Below the pieces are notes generated by a model, which worked only from the letters and a program-made list of their open reading frames with translations, made no database searches and was not told the DNA's origin. Position numbers and translations under genes: made by a program. A stretch of DNA of 64,000 bases from NCBI RefSeq assembly GCF_036621415.1, contig NZ_CP030941.1, positions 1,488,001 to 1,552,000 of the forward strand, written 5' to 3'. Of the stretch, positions 26,554 through 35,120 are shown one piece after another. Origin of the DNA: Nitratireductor thuwali. GTDB taxonomy: Bacteria; Pseudomonadota; Alphaproteobacteria; Rhizobiales; Rhizobiaceae. Position 1 is the first letter of the stretch. Every line of letters starts with the position of its first letter.

Positions 26554-26711
26554 GGCTTAACCCGTCGTGCTCCAGTCCGCCGCGATTGCCAGGGAAGGCC
26601 GGAAACCCGGACGCAACAGGCAGCCGCCCATCGACGTGCTGACGCTGGAAGATCTGGCCGAGGCGCCTGCGATGCGAATCGAACGTCCCGTACCGAAGAG
26701 GGGCATGATCC

Positions 26712-27593
26712 ATGCAATACGACGTCATTGTCATCGGCGGCAGCTATTCGGGTATGGCTGCCGCCCTGCAATTGCTTCGCGCGCGGCGCCAGGTGCTGGT
26801 GATCGACGCCGGCCAACGGCGCAACCGCTACGCCAGTCACTCGCACGGCTTCCTGTCGCAGGACGGCGTCGATCCGGCCGAAATCGCGGAACGCGCGCAC
26901 GCGCAACTCTCGCGCTACCAGACACTCGCCTGGCACGACGGAACGGCCAGCCGGGTGGAGGGAAGCCGCGACGCCTTCGGCGTCGCGCTCGCCGATGGAC
27001 GATGCGCGGAGGGCCGCCGCGTCCTGTTCGCAACCGGTGTTTCCGATATGCTGCCGGAGATTGACGGGCTGGCGGAACGATGCGGCAAAAGCGTTTTCCA
27101 TTGCCCTTACTGCCACGGCTACGAACTGGATCGCGGCAGGATCGGCGTGATTGCGGCAGGGCCAAGCTCGCTGCACCAGGCGCTTCTCCTGCCGGAATGG
27201 GGTGAAGTGACCCTGCTGACGAACGGCGTGCTGGAGCTCGATGGGGAGGCGCGCAGGCAGCTTGGCGCGCGTGGCGTCGGCATCGAGGAAGAAACGGTCG
27301 CAAGACTGGAAGGCGGGGCGGACATCCGCTTGACGGGCGGACGGCTTCTGCCTTTCGCCGGGCTCTTCACGGCGCCGCGCAACCGGCCGGCGACCCCACT
27401 TGCGGAATCGCTCGGCTGCGAGCTGGAGGAAACGCCCTTCGGATCGCAGATCAAGACCGATGCGGCGAAAGAGACAAGCGTCTCCGGCGCCTTCGCCTGC
27501 GGCGATGTCGCGCGCGTGCCGCATTCCGTCTCGCTCGCGGTTGGCGATGGCGCCTGGGCCGGCGCCCAAATTCACCGCTCGCTGGTGTTCTGA
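26712..27593 (+). CDS. NAD(P)/FAD-dependent oxidoreductase, thioredoxin-reductase-like
   Basis: A 293-residue flavoprotein. The FAD-binding start is YDVIVIGGSYSGMAAALQLL, the redox-active pair is CPYC in FHCPYCHGYE near residue 135, and the C-terminal FAD motif is GAFACGDVARVPHSVSLAVGDG. The NAD(P) fold (IGVIAAGPSSLHQALLLPEW) has lost part of the usual GxGxxA. Such enzymes reduce small dithiols rather than classic thioredoxin. It is divergent from the zinc chaperone and shares its putative Zur region. Confidence 0.87.
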   Translation: MQYDVIVIGGSYSGMAAALQLLRARRQVLVIDAGQRRNRYASHSHGFLSQDGVDPAEIAERAHAQLSRYQTLAWHDGTASRVEGSRDAFGVALADGRCAEGRRVLFATGVSDMLPEIDGLAERCGKSVFHCPYCHGYELDRGRIGVIAAGPSSLHQALLLPEWGEVTLLTNGVLELDGEARRQLGARGVGIEEETVARLEGGADIRLTGGRLLPFAGLFTAPRNRPATPLAESLGCELEETPFGSQIKTDAAKETSVSGAFACGDVARVPHSVSLAVGDGAWAGAQIHRSLVF

Positions 27594-27718
27594 AAGCCAC
27601 AGGGCTCAGCGTTCCCGAGGCTATCCCCGTCCACCCATCAGCCGGTCTGGTTCATCGCGCACCCGCGACCGCCGCGAAACGATGGGCAGAACGTGCCGGC
27701 AATCGTGGCGCGCTGTTC

Positions 27719-29071
27719 CTATGCTATCGCGCTCAGTCCCGCGTCGAGCGCTTCGCCAATTTCGCGCACTTCGCCGGAAGTCAGTATCAGCGGAGGCGAA
27801 AGGATGATGTTGGAGCCGGAAACGCGCAGCATGACGCCCGCCTCGTAGGCAGCATCCGAGACGCGCTTCATTGTGCCCTTGTCGGCGGCCTTCTTGGTGC
27901 CGCGGTCCGAGACGAGCTCGATGGCGGCCATCAGGCCCTTGCAGCGTATGTCGCCGACGACCTCGTGCCGGGCCTTCAGTTCCTCCAGCACGGCGGCGAG
28001 TTCAAGCCCCCTGGCGGCGGCGTTTTCGTTCACCTTCAGCCGGCGGGTCTCGGCGAGCGCGGCGATGCCCGCAGCACAGCCGACCGGATGGCCGGAATAG
28101 GTGTAGCCGTGGCCGATGGCGCCGAAGCTGGTCTTGTCGGCCTCGAACACCTCGGCCACCGCGCCGCCGATCAGCGTCGCCCCGAGCGGGAAATAGCCCG
28201 ACGTGATCGCCTTGGCGATGGTCATCATGTCGGGTTTGACGCCGACCGCCCGCGAGCCCGACCAGGCACCCGTGCGACCGAACCCGGTGACCACTTCGTC
28301 GGCGATCAGGAGGATCTCGTGTCGGTCGCAGATCGCGCGCACCAGCGGCATGAAGCTTTCATGCGGCACGATCACCCCGCCCGCGCCCAGCACCGGCTCC
28401 ATGATGAAGGCGGCGATGGTGTCGGCGCCCTGGAAGGCGATCTCGTCCTCGAGCGCGCGGGCGCACAGACGGGCGAGCTTTTCGGGATCGGTCTCGTCGA
28501 ATGGGTTGCGGTAGGTGCAGGGTGCGGGAATGTGGAAGACACCCGGCATGAGCGGCTCGTAATTGCGGCGGAAATTGGCGTTGCCATTGACCGAGGCGCC
28601 GCCGAAATGGGTGCCGTGATAGCCCTTCTTGAGCGCCAGGAACTTGGTGCGGTCCCCCTGCCCCCTGATCTTCCAGTATTGCCGCGCCAGCCTGAGCGCC
28701 GTCTCGACCGAATCCGATCCGCCGGAGGTGAAGAAGGCACGCGCCATGACCTCCGGCTCGAACCACTGGGTAAGCTCCCAGGCGAGTTCGATGGAGGGGC
28801 CCGTCGAGGTGCCGCGAAAGCCGGAATAATAGGGCAGCTCGTCGAGCTGCTCGGCGATGGCGCGCTTGATCGGCTCGCAGCTATAGCCGAGATTAACGTT
28901 CCACAGGCCGCCGACGGCATCGAGCACCGTGCGGCCTTCGAGATCGGTGACATGGGCGCCCTCGCCCTTCATGACGACGCGCGGCGGGTTGGCCTGCATG
29001 TCGGCCGGATGCGCCATGGGGTGCCAGATCTGCTTGGCGTTGTTGGCGGCGAGGAAGTTGGTGTCGCGCAT
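27719..29071 (-). CDS. Class III (omega) aminotransferase
   Basis: PLP-dependent transaminase of 450 residues, normal for the class. It begins with WHPMAHPADM, typical of omega-amino acid:pyruvate aminotransferases, and carries FFTSGGSDSVETALRLARQY (phosphate site), GYHGTHFGGASVNGN, LIADEVVTGFGRTGAWSGS (the Asp that holds the PLP ring) and MMTIAKAITSGYFPLGA with the Schiff-base lysine. It is the last gene of a three-gene operon after the UPF0261 and HAD genes, and may transfer the amino group from the island's unknown substrate. Confidence 0.9.
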   Translation of the reverse strand: MRDTNFLAANNAKQIWHPMAHPADMQANPPRVVMKGEGAHVTDLEGRTVLDAVGGLWNVNLGYSCEPIKRAIAEQLDELPYYSGFRGTSTGPSIELAWELTQWFEPEVMARAFFTSGGSDSVETALRLARQYWKIRGQGDRTKFLALKKGYHGTHFGGASVNGNANFRRNYEPLMPGVFHIPAPCTYRNPFDETDPEKLARLCARALEDEIAFQGADTIAAFIMEPVLGAGGVIVPHESFMPLVRAICDRHEILLIADEVVTGFGRTGAWSGSRAVGVKPDMMTIAKAITSGYFPLGATLIGGAVAEVFEADKTSFGAIGHGYTYSGHPVGCAAGIAALAETRRLKVNENAAARGLELAAVLEELKARHEVVGDIRCKGLMAAIELVSDRGTKKAADKGTMKRVSDAAYEAGVMLRVSGSNIILSPPLILTSGEVREIGEALDAGLSAIA

Positions 29072-29086
29072 GTCTGCTCCTGTCTG

Positions 29087-29749
29087 TCATGCCTGCAAGA
29101 CGAGGCCGAAACGGTCCAGCGCCTCGGCATAGGATTTTTCCGGCTCACGGACGTCGAAACGGACGGCGCACATTCCTGCGGCAGCCGCGCCGTCGATATT
29201 GCGCTGCTGGTCGTCGACGAAGACGCAGGCCGCGGCCGGAAGACCCAGCGTCTCCGTCACGGCCGCATAGGCGCGCGGGTCGGGCTTCAATATGCCGGTG
29301 TAGGTGGCGTCGACGATGACCTCGAAGAGCGACAGCAGCGGCAGGCGTTTGCGGAAATCCGCGCCGTAGAAGAGGTCGAGCTCGTTGGACAGAACGGCCA
29401 GCCTTATGCCCGCCGAATGCGCGATGCGGATGGCGCGTTCCGCCTCCGGCCGCACCACGGCTTCCGGCTCGGCACCGCGGGCGCGCTGGACGAAGGTCTC
29501 CATGCGCTCCCAGTCCTCGCCCACGAGCTTTCCCACTTCGCGCGTGCGCGCGTGCCAGTAATCGCGCTCGCTGATCGCGTCGGCCTGCATGGATTGCCAC
29601 AGCGGGTCCGTCTCCGGCGCGAAGGGCCCGCGCCAGGTCAGCGTGCCGGCGGGCAGGCCGAGGGCAGCTTCGGTCAATTCATGCGTTTCGAACAGGGTGC
29701 GCGTGACCACGCCGCCGAAATCGAGAACGAGGGCCTGAGGGCGGCTCAT
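29087..29749 (-). CDS. HAD-superfamily hydrolase
   Basis: A 220-residue phosphatase-like protein. Motif I is ALVLDFGGVV, where the usual second Asp (DxD) is replaced as in the epoxide-hydrolase N-terminal/YihX-like group; motif II is LAVLSNELD, the motif III lysine is in GILKPDPRAY and motif IV is CVFVDDQQRNIDGA. The cap is helical (residues 20-90). ATG 29749 overlaps the stop of the UPF0261 gene (ATGA). It may remove phosphate from a pathway intermediate or be a repair enzyme. Confidence 0.87.
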   Translation of the reverse strand: MSRPQALVLDFGGVVTRTLFETHELTEAALGLPAGTLTWRGPFAPETDPLWQSMQADAISERDYWHARTREVGKLVGEDWERMETFVQRARGAEPEAVVRPEAERAIRIAHSAGIRLAVLSNELDLFYGADFRKRLPLLSLFEVIVDATYTGILKPDPRAYAAVTETLGLPAAACVFVDDQQRNIDGAAAAGMCAVRFDVREPEKSYAEALDRFGLVLQA

Positions 29750-31002
29750 GCCGTGGCGCGCTCCTCTGTGGCGCCGAGCGGAACCACGCCTTGGGCAACC
29801 CATTCGTCGAAGATCGAAAGCGCCTTTTCGACAAAGGCCGGGCTGTTGATGTGGTCCGGAATCTCGTGGAATTCAACGTTGGCGGGCACGGCCCGCCGCA
29901 TTTCGTCGACGAAGGCCGAAAGCGCCTCCGGCTCATGGAGCGGCTCGCCTTCCTGGTCCCACTCCTGGATGCCGCCCGCCGGCAGAATGAAGGCAGCCGC
30001 CGCCTCGGCCTTTTCCAGCTTGGCGCCGATGGCCCGCGCGATGCCGCGCCGCGCTTCTCCGTCGCTGGTGACGGAGGCAAGCAAGCGGTTGTGAGCGTGA
30101 TAGGGCCGGTCGGAAAAACGCTCCGGCACCGGCTGCCAGGTGGGGAAATCCACCATATCGATGGCGCCGGGCGCCACGATCTGCGGCACGCCGGCGCGGC
30201 CGGCATTCTCCAGCCGGTCGGCGCCAGAGGTGACAACCGAATCGGCCAGGTGGTTCGCCAGCTCCTGCAGGCTGAAATCCATCACCGCGGCGAAGCCGCG
30301 CTGCGCGGCGATCGCCTCCAGCGCCCGGCCGCCCATGCCCGTGGTGTGGAAGATGACGACCTCGTAGCCGCGCCTTTCCAGTTCGGGTTTCAGCGCCACC
30401 ATGTAATTGAGGCAGCTCTTGCCCAGCGAGCTGATGGCCACCACCGGCCGCTCCCGGCTTGGCCGGACGCCGACACGCGCGGCGCCCACCACCGCGCCGC
30501 AGGCCTGCGACAGCACCGCCTTACAGGTGGAGTTGAGTCCATAAAGCCCGCCGGCCCACAGGATCATCATCAAATCGGTGGCGATGCGCTCCGGCGGGAT
30601 GAGATGCGAATAGGCGATGGTAGAGACCACGAACTTCGGCACGCCGAGCGGCAAGGCCAGCGCGACGTCGAGCGCCAGGTCAGTCCCCATCGTGCCGCCC
30701 AAAGCGATGACGCCGTCGATCTCATCCCGCTCGTAAAGCTCCTTCGCCAGGTGCGAAGCGCCCCTGGCCATCAGCGTCATGGCGCTGTTTTCATCGCCTG
30801 AATCGATGATCGCCTGGATCGTCGTGTCGGCGGCGGCAGCGACCGCGTGCTTGTCATGTTCCGGAGCATAGGGCGGATCTCCCAGCACGCTGACGTCAAG
30901 CATGATCGGCGCGCCGCCGGCCTCCCGCACCTTCTGGCGCATGAAAACGAGCTCGTCCGCCTTGGTGTCTCCGGTCCCGATGATCAGGATCCGTGGCTGC
31001 AT
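29746..31002 (-). CDS. Tm-1-like ATP-binding domain protein (UPF0261 family)
   Basis: A 418-residue protein of the UPF0261/Tm-1-like family. Landmarks are ILIIGTGDTKADELVFMRQ at the start, GVIALGGTMGTDLALDVALA, LPLGVPKFVVSTIAYSHLIP, GRPVVAIS-like RPVVAISSLGKSCLNYM and FHTTGMGGRALEAIAAQRGF. The family is named after the ATP-binding N-terminal domain of tomato Tm-1 and usually sits beside a TIM-barrel (PEP hydrolase-like) partner; none is visible here. ATG 31002 has GAGGGGAGAC directly upstream and is preferred to GTG 31023. It is first in the operon with the HAD and aminotransferase genes. Confidence 0.88.
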   Translation of the reverse strand: MQPRILIIGTGDTKADELVFMRQKVREAGGAPIMLDVSVLGDPPYAPEHDKHAVAAAADTTIQAIIDSGDENSAMTLMARGASHLAKELYERDEIDGVIALGGTMGTDLALDVALALPLGVPKFVVSTIAYSHLIPPERIATDLMMILWAGGLYGLNSTCKAVLSQACGAVVGAARVGVRPSRERPVVAISSLGKSCLNYMVALKPELERRGYEVVIFHTTGMGGRALEAIAAQRGFAAVMDFSLQELANHLADSVVTSGADRLENAGRAGVPQIVAPGAIDMVDFPTWQPVPERFSDRPYHAHNRLLASVTSDGEARRGIARAIGAKLEKAEAAAAFILPAGGIQEWDQEGEPLHEPEALSAFVDEMRRAVPANVEFHEIPDHINSPAFVEKALSIFDEWVAQGVVPLGATEERATA

Positions 31003-31019
31003 GTCTCCCCTCTCCCTCG

Positions 31020-31796
31020 TCACGCTGATGCCCTGCTTTTGAGGGCGTTGAAAGCTTCGCCGTTGAGCCGTTCGGAAATTTCACGCGCGGCCGCCGCCAC
31101 CGCCTTGCCGCGCTGCGCCGCCATCGCCTTGGAGGTACGGACAAGCGGTGCCGCGATCGCCAAGGTGCCGATGGCATAGCCGTCGGTGCCGAGAATGGCG
31201 GCGGCGACACTGAGGACGCCCTCCTCGTAGCCCTGGTCGCTGAGGGAAAACCCCTGGCGGCGGGCAACCCCGATCGACTGCTCTATAGCTTCCGGATCGG
31301 TCACGGTATGCCGGGTAAAGGCGGTGAGCGGCTCGGCCAGCGCCGCCTTCAGAACCGATTCTCGCACATGTGCGAGGTAGGCGATGCCCGAAGCGGTCGA
31401 ATGCAGAGGAAGATATTCGCCCACATTGACATTGACCCGGTTCGCACGCGCCGGATGCTCGACATGGACCGTCAGCAGCGCGCCGTTGCTGGCCTCCGAC
31501 AGATGCACGGTTTCCACCGTGGCGGCCGCGAGCTCGCGAATGAAGGGCAGTGCCGTCTGCAGGAACGGAAACCGTGCCTCGCGTATGCGCGCCAGCCGCG
31601 TAAGCCCTGCGCCCAGCCGGTAAAAACGCGATTCCATGTCCTGCTCGACAAAGCCGCTCTGCGCCAGCGAGACGAGGAGGCGCCGCGTGGTTGCCTTGTC
31701 GAATCCGGACCTGCGCGCGATCTCGGTGAGTCCGAATTCCGGCTCGTCCACGCTGAACAACTCAAGCAGCGATATCGCCTTGCCGACCGTGCTCAT
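31020..31796 (-). CDS. IclR family transcriptional regulator
   Basis: A 258-residue regulator. The winged helix begins at STVGKAISLLELFSVDEPEF and continues LTEIARRSGFDKATTRRLLVSL; the effector domain contains ETVHLSEASNGALLTVHVEH, PLHSTASGIAYLAH and YEEGVLSVAAAILGTDG. ATG 31796 is the natural start; the frame stays open for 65 more codons upstream but these are unlike the family. It separates the UPF0261 operon from the divergent TctCBA operon and probably controls both in response to the imported acid. Confidence 0.92.
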   Translation of the reverse strand: MSTVGKAISLLELFSVDEPEFGLTEIARRSGFDKATTRRLLVSLAQSGFVEQDMESRFYRLGAGLTRLARIREARFPFLQTALPFIRELAAATVETVHLSEASNGALLTVHVEHPARANRVNVNVGEYLPLHSTASGIAYLAHVRESVLKAALAEPLTAFTRHTVTDPEAIEQSIGVARRQGFSLSDQGYEEGVLSVAAAILGTDGYAIGTLAIAAPLVRTSKAMAAQRGKAVAAAAREISERLNGEAFNALKSRASA

Positions 31797-31873
31797 GAAA
31801 CCTTCCGGCTGTTTAACATGAGAATTACGTTGACAGAGGGAAGGGTCATTTGCAAGTCTATAAACAAAATAGA

Positions 31874-31890
31874 GGTTCAAATAATGAACC
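31874..31890. promoter_or_regulatory. Palindromic operator candidate for the IclR regulator
   Basis: GGTTCAAATAATGAACC is a perfect six-base inverted repeat with a five-base centre, in the 151-base gap between the IclR gene and tctC. The GTTCA-N5-TGAAC form matches the general shape of IclR-family operators. It sits 57-74 bases before the tctC start, where it could cover a promoter. Confidence 0.55.
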
Positions 31891-31947
31891 CGAACGCCAC
31901 ATGCGCACGGCCGCAAGGTCGAAGACGCAGACAGAGAGGGAACTGTT

Positions 31948-32892
31948 ATGAAGAAGTCAGCGCTACTTGCACTTGCCGCAACCGTCCTCACGGTAACGGC
32001 GCCCCTTCCGGCTTATGCAGAATACCCGGAAAAGCCGGTCAGTTTCGTGGTGCCGTTCCCGCCCGGCGATCTGGAGGACGTATTGACCCGCATGATCGCC
32101 GATAATTTCCAGCAGAAATACGGTGTGGCCGCGGCGGTCGTGAACAAGCCTAGCGACGGCGGCCCCTTCCCCGGCGCCGTTTCCGTGGCCACCGCGCCTG
32201 CCGATGGCTACACGATCGGCTCATTCGTGTTGGACATTCCCGTGGTCGGCCCCGATGTGGGCATTCCGGCGCTTCAGGCGGACACGTTCGAGCCCCTCGG
32301 CATCTTCCTGACCTATCCGTTCGTCATCGCCACGAAGAAGGACGCGCCCTATTCGACGATGCAGGAACTGGCCGAGTACGCCAAAGATCACGATGTTGCC
32401 CTCGGCCATTTCGGCTCCTTCCTGGTGCCGACCCAGGCCACCTTCGCGGCCGCCAAATCGCTTGGATTCGAGTGGGGCTCGGAAGCATCGAGCGACGCGC
32501 TCGACTGCAACACGCTGGCCTCCGGAGACTTCGACGTCATCAACACGACGATCCAGCAGATTTTCCCCTGTCTCGATCAGGTGAAGATCATTGCTTCCAT
32601 TACCCAGGAACCGCTGACGGTCGTACCCGATGTGCCGATGCTGGCTACGGCGGCGCCGGACCTCGCGCTCGCCCTGTGGAACGGGCTGTTCGTGCGCAAG
32701 GAAACGCCGCAGGACGTACGCGAGAAAATAATTGCCGTCGCCCGGGAGACCATGGCGTCCGAGCGTGCGCAGAAGCTCGCCGCGGATACAGGGGCCCTGA
32801 TCTATTGGAAGGACGCGGAAGCGGCCGCCGAGCAGATCAAAACCGATAAGGCGACGCTTGCCGAGATCAACAGGCTGATCGAAGCCAATTAG
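31948..32892 (+). CDS. Tripartite tricarboxylate transporter binding protein (TctC/Bug family)
   Basis: Periplasmic binding protein of 314 residues with a Sec signal ending PLPAYAEYPEKPV. The Bug-type hallmarks are VSFVVPFPPGDLEDVLTRMI and VVNKPSDGGPFPGAVSVATA, and AKDHDVALGHFGSFLVPTQA lines the ligand pocket. Two cysteines (ALDCNTLASG and IFPCLDQ) may form a disulphide. An AGAGAGGGAA ribosome site precedes ATG 31948. It feeds the membrane subunits TctB and TctA downstream. The family carries di- and tricarboxylates and other organic acids. Confidence 0.88.
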   Translation: MKKSALLALAATVLTVTAPLPAYAEYPEKPVSFVVPFPPGDLEDVLTRMIADNFQQKYGVAAAVVNKPSDGGPFPGAVSVATAPADGYTIGSFVLDIPVVGPDVGIPALQADTFEPLGIFLTYPFVIATKKDAPYSTMQELAEYAKDHDVALGHFGSFLVPTQATFAAAKSLGFEWGSEASSDALDCNTLASGDFDVINTTIQQIFPCLDQVKIIASITQEPLTVVPDVPMLATAAPDLALALWNGLFVRKETPQDVREKIIAVARETMASERAQKLAADTGALIYWKDAEAAAEQIKTDKATLAEINRLIEAN

Positions 32893-32902
32893 AGGGCCGT
32901 GC

Positions 32903-32925
32903 GTGCAGCCTCCAGGAGGCTGCAC
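32903..32925 (+). terminator. Strong hairpin between tctC and tctB
   Basis: GTGCAGCCTCC at 32903-32913 and GGAGGCTGCAC at 32915-32925 are perfect complements. No run of T follows, so it is more likely an mRNA-protecting or attenuating stem than a full terminator. It occupies the same place as the hairpin between binding protein and permease in the TRAP operon at 6.7 kb. Confidence 0.6.
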
Positions 32926-32970
32926 CCCTTCCCGACCCGGCCGACCCGCAACTGCCAGACTGACGCTGCA

Positions 32971-33510
32971 ATGGAACACGAAGACGCCAAGCCGCACGTT
33001 TTCCCCAACGCCCGCAAGCCTGGCGAGCTTCTCTTCGCCATGCTCGTTCTGGCTTTGGCTCTGCTGCTCATAAGCCAGATCGGCCACCAGACAACCTGGC
33101 TTCCGGGAAAGGGCTTCGCAGCGCAGCCGCGCTTGTGGCCCCTGATCGGGCTGGGAACCATGACGATCTTCGGTGCGCTGCACCTTTGGTCGACAAGCCG
33201 CAACAACCGCACGCCGGGGCGATGGCGCGAGGCGCTGGTCTGGGTCTCCTCGCTCGAATATGTCTTCTGGTATCTGCTTTACGTCGCCTCGGTGCCCTAT
33301 GCCGGCTATCTGTTGGCGACACTGGTCTTTTGTCTGTTCCTGACCTGGCGCGCTGGCTATCGCTCTGCGCGTCCCTTCCTCGTTGCCGCTCTGTTCGGGC
33401 TTGCGGTGGTCTTGTTCTTCAAGACGACGCTGAACGTGAAGATCCCGGGTGGCGCTGTCTACGAACACCTGCCCTCCGGCGCCCGCAATTTCATGCTTCG
33501 CTATTTCTGA
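32971..33510 (+). CDS. Tripartite tricarboxylate transporter small membrane subunit (TctB family)
   Basis: A 179-residue protein with four hydrophobic helices (about residues 20-40, 52-72, 90-115 and 125-145), as expected of TctB. Family-like stretches are GELLFAMLVLALALLLISQI and PRLWPLIGLGTMTIFGALHL. ATG 32971 was chosen over an upstream frame start at 32899 that falls in the intergenic hairpin. It lies nine bases before tctA. Confidence 0.82.
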   Translation: MEHEDAKPHVFPNARKPGELLFAMLVLALALLLISQIGHQTTWLPGKGFAAQPRLWPLIGLGTMTIFGALHLWSTSRNNRTPGRWREALVWVSSLEYVFWYLLYVASVPYAGYLLATLVFCLFLTWRAGYRSARPFLVAALFGLAVVLFFKTTLNVKIPGGAVYEHLPSGARNFMLRYF

Positions 33511-33519
33511 GACGACGCG

Positions 33520-35046
33520 ATGGATCTGCTTCTATCAAGCCTTCAAATCCTCGCCCGCTGGGACGTCATGCTGGCGCTGCTCATCGGCTCGGTGGGCGGC
33601 GTCATGGTCGGCTCGCTGCCCGGCGTCGGTGCCGCGGTTGCGATCGCCATCCTCCTGCCGGCGACTTTTTCCCTGGAGCCGATCGTCGGCATCACCGCGC
33701 TATTAGGCATCTATGGCTCCTCGATGTTCGGCGGCGCCATTCCGGCCATTCTCATCAACACGCCCGGCACGCCCGTCAACGCGCTGACGACCTATGACGG
33801 CTACCCGATGACGAAGCGCGGCGAGGGCCGGCGCGCGCTGAGCCTTGCCTATTCCTCCTCGTTTTTTGGTGGCGTTTTCTCCATCCTGTGCCTGATCCTT
33901 CTGGCGCCGATGCTCGCCTCGATCGCCCCCATGTTCGGCGCACGCGAGATATTCCTCGCCGCGCTGCTGGGCATCGTGCTGGTCGTCCTGACCCATCGCG
34001 GCCAGATCCTGCCGGCAGCGATGCTCGCGGGCTTCGGCATATTCCTGAGCACTGTGGGGCTGGAAGGCTCGGCCCTGACCCAGCGTTACACCTTCGGCCT
34101 CACCTTTCTCACCTCGGGCATCGATCTCATCGTGGTGGTGATCGGGCTTTTCGCGCTCAGCCAGGGCTTCCTGCTCCTGATCCAGAGCGATAGAGCCTAC
34201 GAACTCCCCGCCGTCGGCGGGCGGTTTTTTCAGGGCCTGGCGGAGCTGTTCCATTTCAAGCGGATCGCGACCGTCGGCTCTTCCTTCGGCGTCGTCTGCG
34301 GCATGATCCCCGGCGTCGGCGAATTCATGTCGCAGTTTCTCTCCTATTCCTATGCACAGCGCACGTCGAAGACGCCGGAGAAGTTCGGCAAGGGCAATCC
34401 CGAAGGCATTGTTGCCTCCGAGGCGGCAAACAATTCGGTGCCTGCCGCCGCGATGATCCCGCTTCTGGCCCTCGGTATTCCAGGCGAGGAACTGACGGCG
34501 ATGATGCTCGCCGTATTCTATGTCCACAACGTCATTCCGGGGCCTCAGCTCTTCCAGGGGCAGATGGATTTTGTCCTGGCGCTGTATATCGCTCTGCTGC
34601 TGCTTAACGTCATGGTCATCATCTTTTTGATGTTCTCGACCGACCTGCTCATGCAGGTGATGCGCATTCCAAGCCGCTTTCTGGGAATGATGGTCCTCAC
34701 TTTCAGCCTGATCGGAGTCTACAGCCTGCGCAACTCGCTGACGGACTGCGCGGTCGCCGCCGCCTTCGGCGTGTTCGGCTTCATCCTCAAGCGCATGGAC
34801 CTTCCGACCTCGCCGATCATTCTCGGCATCGTGCTGGGCGCATTGATGGAAGACAAGCTGCGTACGGCCATGGCACGGGTGAAGACACCCTGGGATTTCA
34901 TCGACCGTCCCATCGCCTTCATCCTCTTCTCCTTGATCGTGCTGGTGATCGGCCTGCATTTCTGGACGGAGATAAGGGTGCGGCGGGCGGCGGAGAACGA
35001 GAGCGGGAGAGCCCCGCCGATACCTGAGCAGACGGGGGGATCGTAA
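33520..35046 (+). CDS. Tripartite tricarboxylate transporter large membrane subunit (TctA family)
   Basis: A 508-residue, roughly 12-helix carrier. TctA signatures are clear: GGVMVGSLPGVGAAVAIAIL near residue 25, YGSSMFGGAIPAILINTPGT, MIPGVGEFMSQFLSYSYA, EAANNSVPAAAMIPLLALGI and GVFGFILKRMDLPTSPIILG. It forms an operon with tctC and tctB, and the aldehyde dehydrogenase and aminotransferase follow on the same strand, so uptake and catabolism appear linked. Confidence 0.93.
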   Translation: MDLLLSSLQILARWDVMLALLIGSVGGVMVGSLPGVGAAVAIAILLPATFSLEPIVGITALLGIYGSSMFGGAIPAILINTPGTPVNALTTYDGYPMTKRGEGRRALSLAYSSSFFGGVFSILCLILLAPMLASIAPMFGAREIFLAALLGIVLVVLTHRGQILPAAMLAGFGIFLSTVGLEGSALTQRYTFGLTFLTSGIDLIVVVIGLFALSQGFLLLIQSDRAYELPAVGGRFFQGLAELFHFKRIATVGSSFGVVCGMIPGVGEFMSQFLSYSYAQRTSKTPEKFGKGNPEGIVASEAANNSVPAAAMIPLLALGIPGEELTAMMLAVFYVHNVIPGPQLFQGQMDFVLALYIALLLLNVMVIIFLMFSTDLLMQVMRIPSRFLGMMVLTFSLIGVYSLRNSLTDCAVAAAFGVFGFILKRMDLPTSPIILGIVLGALMEDKLRTAMARVKTPWDFIDRPIAFILFSLIVLVIGLHFWTEIRVRRAAENESGRAPPIPEQTGGS

Positions 35047-35105
35047 TGAGATTTGCGGAAGAAATCACCATCGAGGCGCTGGAACGGGACCTACCCGCGG
35101 CCTGA
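35046..35105 (+). CDS. Possible 19-residue leader ORF between tctA and the aldehyde dehydrogenase
   Basis: ATG 35046 overlaps the tctA stop (TAATG) and opens 19 codons (MRFAEEITIEALERDLPAA) to TGA 35103-35105. The next gene starts 15 bases later. It may keep ribosomes moving towards the dehydrogenase, or be the stub of a lost gene. There is no homology that I can claim. Confidence 0.25.
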   Translation: MRFAEEITIEALERDLPAA

Positions 35106-35120
35106 CCGAAAGAGACAGCA

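Noticed and set aside
26567..26711. Possible regulator gene upstream of the thioredoxin-reductase-like gene
   Set aside because: The frame has no ribosome site, runs on into the reductase gene in another frame, and matches no regulator I know.
27965..30094. 709-residue plus-strand frame opposite the aminotransferase, HAD and UPF0261 genes
   Set aside because: Antisense shadow covering three recognised genes; no family pattern.
35046..35105. 19-codon ORF as a proven leader peptide
   Set aside because: Kept only as a low-confidence feature; no repeated regulatory codons and no terminator or anti-terminator pair follow.
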